From the IMG/VR virus record IMGVR_UViG_3300037847_004625, positions 6,598-35,722 of that record: a DNA stretch of 29,125 nucleotides, one strand, 5' to 3'. Shown in pieces: positions 1 through 7,317 of the stretch (its first letter is position 1; every line of letters begins with the position of its first letter). The notes beneath the pieces were generated by a model that was not told the DNA's origin, did not search any database, and saw only the letters and a program-made list of their open reading frames with translations. Position numbers and translations under genes: made by a program. The stretch is from a virus.

Positions 1-1439
1 TATTCACAGTTACATATGAAAAAGATTATACAAAAACTTATACAAAGATTTGGTCTAAAGATTGGGACAAAGATTATACAAAAACTTATACCAAAGCATA
101 TGATAAAGTATATGAAGGATCATTTGATGCAACATATACAAAAGTTTGGGAAAAGAACTATCTAAAAGATTATACTAAGGAATGGGAAAAGGCCTACGAT
201 AAAACATACGAAGGTTCTTTTGATGCAGCATATACAAAACTGTATGCAAAGAATTGGGTCAAGGCTTATGATAAAGACTATGTTAAAACTTACACAAAGA
301 CATATACTAAGAACTGGGTAACCAACTATGATAAAGATTGGTTGAAAGACTATGAGGGTTCATTTGATGCCAACTGGGTCAAAGCCTATACAAAGAACTG
401 GGTTAAGACATACACAAAAGATTGGAACAAAGATTACGTCAAAGCGTACACCAAGAACTGGGTTAAGAACTACGATACAGTATATGAAAAAAACTATGTA
501 AAGACATACACTAAACAATGGGAAGTAGATTGGAACAAGGAGTACTTAAAGAACTATGAAAAGTCATACGCTGTACAATATGAAAGAATATGGACAAAGA
601 TCTGGGAAAAGAATTATACCCGTAACTATACAGCCACATACACAAAAGATTACACCAAGGTATGGCAAAGAGACTATGAAGGCAACTACTCAGGGTTTAT
701 CAACTATACTGGTCAATTTGTTTCAAACTACCTCAAAGACTATGTTGGAGAAGTAACAAATACATATTCTGGCTTTGTAAACTACGAAAAACTGTTTACT
801 AAGAGCTGGGGTCGGATGTATAATAAAGAATATGTGAACGATTGGGCTACCACTCAACAGTTCCAGAAAGAGTATGATAAGGATTATACAAAAACATTTA
901 CAGGTATTTTTACAAAGACGTATTCATCTATTCATACCTATGAAGGAACTAGAACGGTAAACTATGAGAAAACATATACAGCAGACTATACCAAATTATA
1001 TGCAGCTGATATAACTTATGAAAAAGAATATACAGCTACAAGGTCAGAGAATTTTGAAGGAGCATTTACTAAATCTTATTCAAATGAAACTGATTATGTC
1101 AAAGACTATGATAAAGAATACGAAGCTGTATACTCAAGTAATTTTGGAAGTATAAATTATACTAGTGTTGCAAAGTTTGAGAAAGCATGGCAAAAAGCAT
1201 ATGCAAAATTTTATGATGCTAACTATGCAAAGAACTATGAAGGCTATATTGACTTTACAAAAGATTACAATAAGGATTATGAAGGTACGTTTACAGGATA
1301 TTTTGAAAAGAACTTTACAAAAACCTATGCTAAATTGTACACAGTTGACTATTTGAATAATTATATAAATACATACGTAGATACAACAAACTACGTTGGC
1401 ACAGCATCTACACTTAAATTATGGGTGAGGGTTGCATAA
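1..1439 (+). CDS. Tetrad-repeat (aromatic-x-Lys-x) protein, probable tail-fibre/adsorption structure, 5' truncated
   Basis: The reading frame is open from base 3, so the protein starts before the window; at least 478 residues are present. The sequence is a register-perfect four-residue repeat: the first 58 consecutive tetrads (visible residues 1-232) all begin with Y, W or F, and 44 of the 58 have K or R at position 3 (typical units YTKD, WEKN, YDKV). A YEGSFDA variant occurs at residues 37, 69 and 117. The second half is looser, with two-residue insertions giving six-residue units (YSGFIN, YSSIHT, YAADIT), and it ends in a non-repetitive LWVRVA. No signal peptide or enzyme motif is visible. 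Its place before glycosyltransferase/oxygenase genes and in a T4-like genome suggests a virion fibre or other adsorption protein; this is inference, because I do not recognise a named family. A single long repetitive non-fibre structural protein is the alternative. Confidence 0.75.
   Translation, partial: FTVTYEKDYTKTYTKIWSKDWDKDYTKTYTKAYDKVYEGSFDATYTKVWEKNYLKDYTKEWEKAYDKTYEGSFDAAYTKLYAKNWVKAYDKDYVKTYTKTYTKNWVTNYDKDWLKDYEGSFDANWVKAYTKNWVKTYTKDWNKDYVKAYTKNWVKNYDTVYEKNYVKTYTKQWEVDWNKEYLKNYEKSYAVQYERIWTKIWEKNYTRNYTATYTKDYTKVWQRDYEGNYSGFINYTGQFVSNYLKDYVGEVTNTYSGFVNYEKLFTKSWGRMYNKEYVNDWATTQQFQKEYDKDYTKTFTGIFTKTYSSIHTYEGTRTVNYEKTYTADYTKLYAADITYEKEYTATRSENFEGAFTKSYSNETDYVKDYDKEYEAVYSSNFGSINYTSVAKFEKAWQKAYAKFYDANYAKNYEGYIDFTKDYNKDYEGTFTGYFEKNFTKTYAKLYTVDYLNNYINTYVDTTNYVGTASTLKLWVRVA
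1364..1371 (+). promoter_or_regulatory. Possible T4-type late promoter (intragenic)
   Basis: An exact TATAAATA lies near the 3' end of the repeat-protein gene, about 80 nt upstream of the next start. It matches the T4 late promoter -10 element, but it sits inside AT-rich coding sequence, so chance occurrence is quite possible. Confidence 0.3.
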
Positions 1440-1449
1440 GGAGTAAATA

Positions 1450-2241
1450 ATGAGTGATGTGATAGACATTGATCCTGGAGCACATGGCTTCAAGGTTGAT
1501 GTATCAGGTAAAGTTGCCAGTTCAGAAGCAGAGTTGGCTAACAAAAGAATCGATGCAAAGATTCCAGAATTTGATGAAGAGATTGACCACGATGTTCCTC
1601 ACAACAAGGAAGATGTGGTTGATGAAGTTTACAAAGAAAGTCTCAGTAAAGATCGTTCAGACCGTTTAGGCTTAGTCAGACCTCCTGACAAGAATATGAA
1701 GACATCATGGATGCGTGATCCTGTTGAGGCAGATGACATGGAGGAGATTAAATTGGCAGAAGAAAAAGCGGTAGAGCCTGATTGGCCATTTGGTGATGGA
1801 GAACCTATCTATGCATTCTTTTCTAATGATGCAAGAACAGTTCTTACATTCTTTCTAAGAATGCCAGATGATAGAGTTGAGAATCATACTATTGATTCAG
1901 CTCCTATGCATGAAGCAGCATGGCACCATCTAAGAAAAATATTCACTGAAGACCAACTGAATAAGAATACTGGTCGCGAGATCAATAAGATCCATAGGAT
2001 GCGTTCTAAAGAAGAAGAGGAAGAAAAGGAACGTGAATCCAAAATGAAACAAGAAGGTTTGTTTGGAGCTAAGGTTGAAGCATTTGAATTAGATGTAGTA
2101 AGCAGATCCACAAACAGAGAATTGAAGTCAGCAATACGAAAGTCAAAATCTACAATGGAAGTTATTGCTACTGTAGGTGCTCTCATTGCTCTTGATCATA
2201 TGGAGTCTAAAAAAGAAGATGTCGCAGAAGCAGCAGAATAA
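1450..2241 (+). CDS. Unknown charged protein next to fibre gene
   Basis: This 263-residue protein is not recognised. It starts at ATG 1450 behind a strong ribosome site (AAGGAG, 10 nt after the stop of the repeat protein). The N-terminal half is acidic and likely extended. Residues 111-165 carry the most folded-looking part (WPFGDGEPIYAFF, FFLRMPDDRVE). Residues 186-201 form a Glu/Lys-rich, probably helical stretch, and residues 235-249 are mildly hydrophobic but too short and polar to be a clear membrane segment. Its last 23 bases overlap the start of the next gene. The context suggests a virion or virion-assembly protein acting with the fibre gene (chaperone or minor tail component), but nothing in the sequence proves it. 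A TATAAATA box at 1364-1371, inside the upstream gene, could give it its own late transcript. Confidence 0.7.
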   Translation: MSDVIDIDPGAHGFKVDVSGKVASSEAELANKRIDAKIPEFDEEIDHDVPHNKEDVVDEVYKESLSKDRSDRLGLVRPPDKNMKTSWMRDPVEADDMEEIKLAEEKAVEPDWPFGDGEPIYAFFSNDARTVLTFFLRMPDDRVENHTIDSAPMHEAAWHHLRKIFTEDQLNKNTGREINKIHRMRSKEEEEEKERESKMKQEGLFGAKVEAFELDVVSRSTNRELKSAIRKSKSTMEVIATVGALIALDHMESKKEDVAEAAE

Positions 2242-3106
2242 TGGTTTTCTGTACGTTGGCTCTCTAACTAAACCTTATTATGATGCTGCTGTAATGTCTG
2301 CTGAGTCCATTAAGGACTGGTGGCCAGAAGCTAAGATAATGTTGTTTACTCATGAGCCTTGGGTACAAGAAAGAAGAGACTCAAGAATCTTCGATAAGAT
2401 TGTAACTAATATTCCATGTCATTGTAGAGCTAAGTTATGGGCTCTTAACCAAACAATCTTTGACAAGACATGCTATATGGATGCGGATACATATTGTGAG
2501 TCTGAAGACATAAAGTATATCTTTGATGATTTACCTGACAACTTTGATATGGCTATGACTACAAATAGACCATACAATGCTAAAGTTGTATACTTTATGA
2601 AAGACAGAGAACTTACTCATTACAAAGAAGAAGATAAGAAACTTATCTGGGAAGGTGGCGAACCAGATGGTAAGCCTTTGTATGCTGTACACTCATGGGA
2701 AGATAATGCCAAGAATGGTGTGTATAGAATGCTATGGCATTGTGGAATGTTTATATATAATAATAAGCCACATACATTAGATATGCTAAACAATTGGTAT
2801 ATCAACTACAGGGAGCAAATAGAAAATAAGAAAAACTGGCACGAAAAGTTTGAACATCCAAGGTCTCTATGGTTTTGGGACACGTATGCTTTTTGGAGAA
2901 CAAATTTCTATAAGAATTATAATGTAAAGATAAGAGAGATCCATCCAAAGTGGAACTTTGTAAATGGATATCGAGATTTTGAGTTAAGTGAGAAACACAA
3001 GAAAGTTATTCACCACTATACAGTACCATCAAGACCACAAGACGAAGGATTAATAGATGACCCCAATATATCAAATACAATCGGAAATTTTGACATACTT
3101 AGATGA
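2219..3106 (+). CDS. Glycosyltransferase, GT-A fold, DxD motif
   Basis: A 295-residue putative sugar transferase. The N-terminus (NGFLYVGSLTKPYYDAAVMSAES, written here in parts: NGFLYVGS, then LTKPYYDAA) looks like the first strand/helix of a nucleotide-sugar-binding domain. Residues 85-92 read CYMDADTY, a DxD metal/nucleotide-sugar motif (D88, D90) preceded by a helix that ends in LNQTIFDK, as in GT8-like and related GT-A enzymes. I chose ATG 2219 (MSQKQQNN) over an upstream in-frame ATG at 2177, because the longer form adds a 14-residue hydrophobic/lysine tail encoded wholly within the previous gene. The gene overlaps the preceding gene by 23 nt and the next by 50 nt, so the four genes are probably co-expressed. 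The acceptor is unknown: either virion protein (fibre) or host surface glycan. It is only distantly similar to the three minus-strand transferases at 5915-8152. Confidence 0.75.
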   Translation: MSQKQQNNGFLYVGSLTKPYYDAAVMSAESIKDWWPEAKIMLFTHEPWVQERRDSRIFDKIVTNIPCHCRAKLWALNQTIFDKTCYMDADTYCESEDIKYIFDDLPDNFDMAMTTNRPYNAKVVYFMKDRELTHYKEEDKKLIWEGGEPDGKPLYAVHSWEDNAKNGVYRMLWHCGMFIYNNKPHTLDMLNNWYINYREQIENKKNWHEKFEHPRSLWFWDTYAFWRTNFYKNYNVKIREIHPKWNFVNGYRDFELSEKHKKVIHHYTVPSRPQDEGLIDDPNISNTIGNFDILR

Positions 3107-3830
3107 ATGGCAAAAGTTCATCTGGGATTTAGATCTACCAAATAATTTTGGCCAAGGAAAGAAGTTCAAAGCTCGTGGTGGTAAGTTCTTCAAAGAAGGT
3201 AGATCAGAGTATGCAAGTTCTGTTGAATGTCTTAACTCTCTAAGACACGATGAGCATGATGGATATCCTCCAGACTCATATGGATATGATTTCAATCAAA
3301 TAGCTACATGGATAAAGTCTGGTACTTTATCAGCAGATATAGGTAAGCCTTTAGCTGAAAAGAGTCAGTGGTTAGATGACAATCTTGGAGCCTACTTGGG
3401 GTATAGGTTCTGTGCATTGAAAATGTATTATCCTCCACAAGGATATATCTCGTGGCATACTAACTGGAATGTACCAAGTTACAATATCTTATTTACTTAC
3501 AATCCTACTGGTGATGGTTTCTGGAGACACATCAATCCTACTGGTTCAAAATCACATAAACCTAATATAGGAGAGAATGAAGAGAACGTAGTAACTATTC
3601 CTGACAAGCCAGGATGGTCATGTAAGGTTGGATACTATGGACGTAAAGAAGAACATGATAAGATTGTTTGGCATACAGCGTATACCAATGAACCAAGAAT
3701 TACATTAGGTTATGTTATATACGAAGAAAGTATTTGGAAGAATACTGTTGAAGAGATTGCTGGTAAAGAGTTAGTATGGCCTCTAGCTCCATACGAACCA
3801 GAGACTGTACAAACATCATTTACTAAATAA
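3057..3830 (+). CDS. 2OG-Fe(II)-oxygenase-like jelly-roll protein with HxN site
   Basis: A 257-residue protein resembling phage 2-oxoglutarate/iron oxygenases. Residues 124-150 (MYYPPQGYISWHTNWN, then SYNILFTYNP) match the strand carrying the first iron ligands. Residues 204-222 (VWHTAYTNEPRITLGYVIY) match the strand with the distal histidine (H206) and the 2OG-binding arginine (R214). The first motif reads H134-T-N136 instead of the usual HxD, so the carboxylate ligand seems to be missing, as in two-histidine asparaginyl/aspartyl hydroxylases or in an inactive or halogenase-like variant. The start is ATG 3057, with AAGGA about 9 nt upstream, inside the end of the glycosyltransferase gene. 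It converges with the next gene, overlapping its end by 8 nt. The substrate is unknown; the adjacent fibre gene is an attractive but unproven target. Confidence 0.6.
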   Translation: MTPIYQIQSEILTYLDEWQKFIWDLDLPNNFGQGKKFKARGGKFFKEGRSEYASSVECLNSLRHDEHDGYPPDSYGYDFNQIATWIKSGTLSADIGKPLAEKSQWLDDNLGAYLGYRFCALKMYYPPQGYISWHTNWNVPSYNILFTYNPTGDGFWRHINPTGSKSHKPNIGENEENVVTIPDKPGWSCKVGYYGRKEEHDKIVWHTAYTNEPRITLGYVIYEESIWKNTVEEIAGKELVWPLAPYEPETVQTSFTK

Positions 3831-4212
3831 ACCTTGATCCAAACTTATGATACTCTTTATGTGACTTTTTACACACATTGACAAGTACATAGTATAATAT
3901 TTTTTCATGTTGAGTCTTTACAGATTCATGAAGGTCGATGCCAGGTACTCTATAGTTTGTCATTGTATACAATAAGTACCATACATCTTTGACACCTTTG
4001 AATACAATGTTATCTAATCCATTGTACTCTATAGCCTTCTTGTATCCTTCCCATTGGTTCTGTACATTCATTGCATCATGTAGTTCTTTAACTATAGGTT
4101 GAATCTTTTTCCATTCACTATCTTGTTCTGCAACAAACATTTGGTTGAATAACTGCTGACTATATAACAACATAACAAAGCCATAGATCTGGCTATCGAC
4201 CATCATTCTCAT
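3823..4212 (-). CDS. Unknown 129-residue protein
   Basis: Not recognised. The protein looks all-helical, with a hydrophobic first 25 residues (IYGFVMLLYSQQLF), a charged centre (SEWKKIQPIVKELHDAMN) and a lysine/histidine-rich C-terminus. Three closely spaced ATGs (MRMM) make the exact start uncertain by a few codons; AAAGG lies about 11 nt upstream of the first. It is the last gene of the minus-strand island, 15 nt after the phosphate-permease-like gene, so it is probably co-transcribed with it. Its 3' end overlaps the 3' end of the plus-strand oxygenase-like gene by 8 nt, and no terminator hairpin is visible between the converging operons. Confidence 0.6.
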   Translation of the reverse strand: MRMMVDSQIYGFVMLLYSQQLFNQMFVAEQDSEWKKIQPIVKELHDAMNVQNQWEGYKKAIEYNGLDNIVFKGVKDVWYLLYTMTNYRVPGIDLHESVKTQHEKILYYVLVNVCKKSHKEYHKFGSRFI

Positions 4213-4227
4213 TTTATGTAAACCTTT

Positions 4228-5187
4228 CTAAAGTCCGTTTGGTACAATTATATAGTGTATTGCCAGAACAACACCAACCGATGCACCAAGACCAATCATC
4301 ATCTTAAAGAAGTCTTTTCCTACAAGAGGAAACACCACTTTAAATTTTTCTTTGCCAGTCATAGTAGCCATGGCAAGTTCTCGACCACAAAGAAGTCCTA
4401 CAAACACCCAAGTTGTTGACATTGGAATATCATTGAGTTCCTTAAAGAAGAATAAGATTACCCAATAAACACCATCAATAATGGTTGCACTTCGTACATA
4501 ACGTGTATTGTGTTTCTCGAGGACAATGTTCTGGATCTTACCTCCACCTTCTCTAAACATCCACCATAGACCACCAACAAATACCACACTGATACACACC
4601 ATAAGGTCTACTGGAATTTCTCTAGGAAGGAACACAGCAATGTTTGCCATGTCATGAGATAACCAAGTCCACCAAAGAAAACCTGTTGTAAACCATTGAC
4701 CTACTCGCCAATATATTTTATGTTCTTCTTTTACAGGTTTTGCTTCATCTAAAATTTTAGTTACACCGATCCAGATAACATAAGCTGCAACAGCTGCAAC
4801 AGCATATCCCATCATGGATTTCATCAACATTTTCTCTAACACAAAAGTTGAAGCAAATGCAGATAGTACTAAAAATGAAGTTGATACTGGTACACCTATT
4901 CGAGTAAGCAATAGAAGTAGACCAGGGGCCATAGCATGATACCATTGTATCTCTTGAAACGGTATCTTATTAAGTCGGCCATACGATATATCTCCACCGT
5001 ACATATACCAACCATACCATAGTGCCCATAATAAAACAGATGATGCAGATAACCACATCACCTTCCAATTTACTCTATCGTTATTAGATGCAATCCATGT
5101 ACCTAGGGTTTGCACAGAATCGTTTGCAATTACAGAATATGCAGCAAATAAAAAACCCACTGCCATCCATAGAGTTACTAGTTCCAT
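4228..5187 (-). CDS. PiT-type inorganic phosphate permease
   Basis: A 319-residue polytopic membrane protein of the inorganic phosphate transporter (PiT) family, which moves phosphate across the cytoplasmic membrane with a cation. Both halves of the family's inverted repeat are visible. Half one has ANDSVQTLGT at residues 21-30 (canonical GANDxxNxxGT) and GVPVSTS at 98-104. Half two has SHDMANIAVFLP at 177-188 and DIPMSTTW at 253-260 (canonical PxSTTH). Many hydrophobic segments surround these, with one hydrophilic loop around residues 147-158. The second repeat has H178 where Asn is usual. At 319 residues it is compact but within the range of short prokaryotic PiT proteins. A clear GGAG sits 8 nt before ATG 5187. 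The 86 nt before it are AT-rich with a TATAAT-like box on the minus strand but no matching -35. Another anion such as sulfate cannot be excluded as substrate. Confidence 0.8.
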   Translation of the reverse strand: MELVTLWMAVGFLFAAYSVIANDSVQTLGTWIASNNDRVNWKVMWLSASSVLLWALWYGWYMYGGDISYGRLNKIPFQEIQWYHAMAPGLLLLLTRIGVPVSTSFLVLSAFASTFVLEKMLMKSMMGYAVAAVAAYVIWIGVTKILDEAKPVKEEHKIYWRVGQWFTTGFLWWTWLSHDMANIAVFLPREIPVDLMVCISVVFVGGLWWMFREGGGKIQNIVLEKHNTRYVRSATIIDGVYWVILFFFKELNDIPMSTTWVFVGLLCGRELAMATMTGKEKFKVVFPLVGKDFFKMMIGLGASVGVVLAIHYIIVPNGL

Positions 5188-5273
5188 AGTAATTTCTCCA
5201 AAATGGTTTCAAGTCACTTGTATTTAATTGACAAATTCATAAGTTATATTATCATTATATTAAAGTTTCATTA

Positions 5274-5915
5274 TTATTTGGGTTCGTCTCTGTTTACCTT
5301 TCCTATAACCATTATACGTTTAGCTCCTAAGAACTCTCTTGACTCACCATAATATATTTTTCTTAGATGTGCTTGTCTTGAAAGTTCATTAGCTCCATCT
5401 GCACAGTTGATGTGCAACCATTTTACATTTTTATTATTATTACTTTGTAGTACATACAATTTATCTGGGAACTGGTTAGTTATGTACTTCATATCCATCA
5501 TATGTTCACAAGAACAATTGATGACAACATTACCTTTAAGATCTAGTCTATCAAACACTACATCTTTGTTGTGAACTTTGACTTGAGGTAAATCATCTTT
5601 GTATATGTGCTCTGCAATATCACAAGTATACTCATCAACATCATAAAGATTGATAGGAATATCATAGCCCAAACGATTAACAAGCATTGGAACAATAACA
5701 ATACCATACCAACTAGCCAGTATGTCGATGCCTCTAATTTTTCTATCACGATATCTTTCATCTACTAATGTCTCAACCAGCCACCATTTACTTTGTATCT
5801 GAGTCTCAAATACACATTCACTAAAATCTTTAAATTTATATATGTGCTTGTCAGCTACGTATCCCATACCTTTGTGGAAAAGCTGATGTGTTTTTTCTAT
5901 TGAATAATGATGCAT
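5274..5915 (-). CDS. Probable SAM-dependent methyltransferase
   Basis: A 213-residue protein with the layout of a class I Rossmann methyltransferase. GIDILASWYG (residues 62-71) is at the position of the SAM-binding first strand and loop. The acidic YDVDEY (91-96) is where the ribose-binding acid sits, and VVINCSCEHM (130-139) matches the strand-4 catalytic region. The C-terminal KRIMVIGKV resembles the last strands of the fold. The glycine-rich loop is poorer in Gly than usual, so the assignment is by overall pattern and not by exact motif. The start ATG 5915 overlaps the stop of the upstream glycosyltransferase by one base. Its position in the glycosyltransferase run suggests methylation of a sugar or of a surface molecule; no acceptor can be read from the sequence. 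Confidence 0.5.
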   Translation of the reverse strand: MHHYSIEKTHQLFHKGMGYVADKHIYKFKDFSECVFETQIQSKWWLVETLVDERYRDRKIRGIDILASWYGIVIVPMLVNRLGYDIPINLYDVDEYTCDIAEHIYKDDLPQVKVHNKDVVFDRLDLKGNVVINCSCEHMMDMKYITNQFPDKLYVLQSNNNKNVKWLHINCADGANELSRQAHLRKIYYGESREFLGAKRIMVIGKVNRDEPK

Positions 5916-6559
5916 TAGTCACCCCAAAACTTCTTCAATGTATCATACTTATCTTCTACGTCATCAAAACATGCAACAACATGATCATCTCTCTTTGTGT
6001 ATTCTGTGATATCTTCTGGAAAGTGTGAGCCATATTTGTATGAGTAAGCTAATTTTTTTGGAAAAAATTTTAAGCTGTCTCTATGTCTTCTGTACATCCA
6101 ACTATCTAATCCATAAAAGGACTTGAATATCTTATCTTTGTTGTCTTGAAAGTCTTTGTATTGTTGTTCAAAATTGTTACCTTGAATATGCATGACAGAA
6201 GAGTTTACATCACAATGAAAGATATATTTGTTTATCTCATCACTGAACCATGTAGTCTTTAGTATTTGTCCTAAGCCAATAAACTTTGATAACTTACCAT
6301 GTACAAAACAATCAAGGTCAAGATATATTGTATCATTCTCAAACAAACCTGGTTCAAATAAATTAACTTTATTCCACCATAGTCTATCTTGACAAAATGA
6401 ATTGTATATCTTTGTTTCTATATTACGATCAAAGCCTCTAGGATTATCAGTCCAACATATAAAGTTGTTTACCTGATCTTTGACTTGATGAAATAATTGG
6501 TTTACAAACTCATGTCTGTAACCAACTCCTACTTTCATGCATACTACATCTAACTTCAT
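5915..6559 (-). CDS. Glycosyltransferase-like protein, paralogue 1 (DLD motif)
   Basis: A 214-residue probable nucleotide-sugar transferase. It opens with a strand (KLDVVCMKVG), then FICWTDNPRGFD, then the metal-binding motif YLDLDCF with D81 and D83. The C-terminal half has the block LDSWMYRRHRDSLKFFP, then YSYKYGSHFP. The same blocks, in the same order and spacing, recur in the next two upstream genes, so the three are paralogues. I start it at ATG 6559, which overlaps the upstream stop as ATGA and favours translational coupling, rather than at the GTG five codons earlier (6574). It is the shortest of the three. Donor and acceptor sugars are unknown. Confidence 0.65.
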   Translation of the reverse strand: MKLDVVCMKVGVGYRHEFVNQLFHQVKDQVNNFICWTDNPRGFDRNIETKIYNSFCQDRLWWNKVNLFEPGLFENDTIYLDLDCFVHGKLSKFIGLGQILKTTWFSDEINKYIFHCDVNSSVMHIQGNNFEQQYKDFQDNKDKIFKSFYGLDSWMYRRHRDSLKFFPKKLAYSYKYGSHFPEDITEYTKRDDHVVACFDDVEDKYDTLKKFWGD

Positions 6560-7317
6560 AGATATTGTTTCCACTCTTTAGCAACCCATCCTGTCTTTAT
6601 ATCTAATGGGTCTGGCTCATGATCTTCCATAAACACACAGACTGCATGATCTGGTCTGTACTTATATTTAGCTGCGTCACCTCTCACTGTATAGTTGTCT
6701 GGATATGCAGCACCTCTGTTGAAAGAATATACAGATCCTTTTGGATATGTATTGATCTTACTTCTCCATTTTCTCCACAAGTATGCATCTGCACTGTAAA
6801 GTGATTGCTTGATTCTTCTATAGTTCTTACTGAAGTGGGTCCATATTTCATTTGTCACAGGTTGAGTATTATCAACATAAATTAAACTTGCATTAAACAA
6901 CATTGTAAGAAAATAGTTTTGTCCATGCATACCTACATGCCAAGGAGGCATCCAGTCACAATCTATCATTGCTGGAGTTGGCGTATCGATAATTCTATCC
7001 ATAGGACCAAGAAATAAATTATCGAGATCAGAGAATAGTATCTTACCTTCTATACCACATAGCTTTGGAGCAAACAATGACATCTTGATACCATCCCAGA
7101 AATACCACTGATCATTATCTACAATGTCTTGCCATAGCCATTGCTCTGTACATTCAACAGGCTTTATTTCATCATCTAAGCCTTCTGGATTTTCAGTCAT
7201 ACAATATGACTTAAACTCTTGCTTGATATGTTTCTTAGCCATTCTGTGGATTAAGTTTGGATACTCAGGACCAAACTTATCACCCCACTTCATAGTCATC
7301 AAGTTAATAATATTCAA
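6556..7317 (-). CDS. Glycosyltransferase-like protein, paralogue 2 (DLD motif)
   Basis: A 253-residue member of the same paralogous set: N-terminal strand (INLMTMKWGDKFG), YCMTENPEGLDDEI (residues 38-51), the metal motif FSDLDN with D97 and D99, and the late block ADAYLWRKWRSKINTYP, then YSFNRGAAYP. The start is uncertain. TTG 7317 gives the best alignment with the paralogues, but an AGGAG lies only 2 nt before it, and the next in-frame ATG (7299) would remove the first strand. An ATT two codons later, with ideal spacing to the AGGAG, is also possible. It overlaps the upstream transferase by 14 nt. It is probably part of a glycan-building or glycan-decorating pathway with its neighbours. Confidence 0.65.
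   Translation of the reverse strand: MNIINLMTMKWGDKFGPEYPNLIHRMAKKHIKQEFKSYCMTENPEGLDDEIKPVECTEQWLWQDIVDNDQWYFWDGIKMSLFAPKLCGIEGKILFSDLDNLFLGPMDRIIDTPTPAMIDCDWMPPWHVGMHGQNYFLTMLFNASLIYVDNTQPVTNEIWTHFSKNYRRIKQSLYSADAYLWRKWRSKINTYPKGSVYSFNRGAAYPDNYTVRGDAAKYKYRPDHAVCVFMEDHEPDPLDIKTGWVAKEWKQYL

Noticed and set aside
1-1400. CRISPR-like or satellite DNA repeat
   Set aside because: The periodicity is codon-level (12 nt, four residues) with synonymous variation and one continuous open frame; there are no identical repeats separated by unique spacers.
2177-2218. Upstream ATG for the glycosyltransferase
   Set aside because: It would add 14 residues lying inside the preceding gene, ahead of a normal N-terminus at ATG 2219.
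3815-3840. Bidirectional terminator between the converging operons
   Set aside because: The genes overlap by 8 nt, and no GC stem followed by T-tracts is visible.
5188-5273. Small gene, RNA or terminator in the 86-nt gap
   Set aside because: Only AT-rich sequence with a TATAAT-like box and the ribosome site of the permease gene; no stem-loop or open frame worth reporting.
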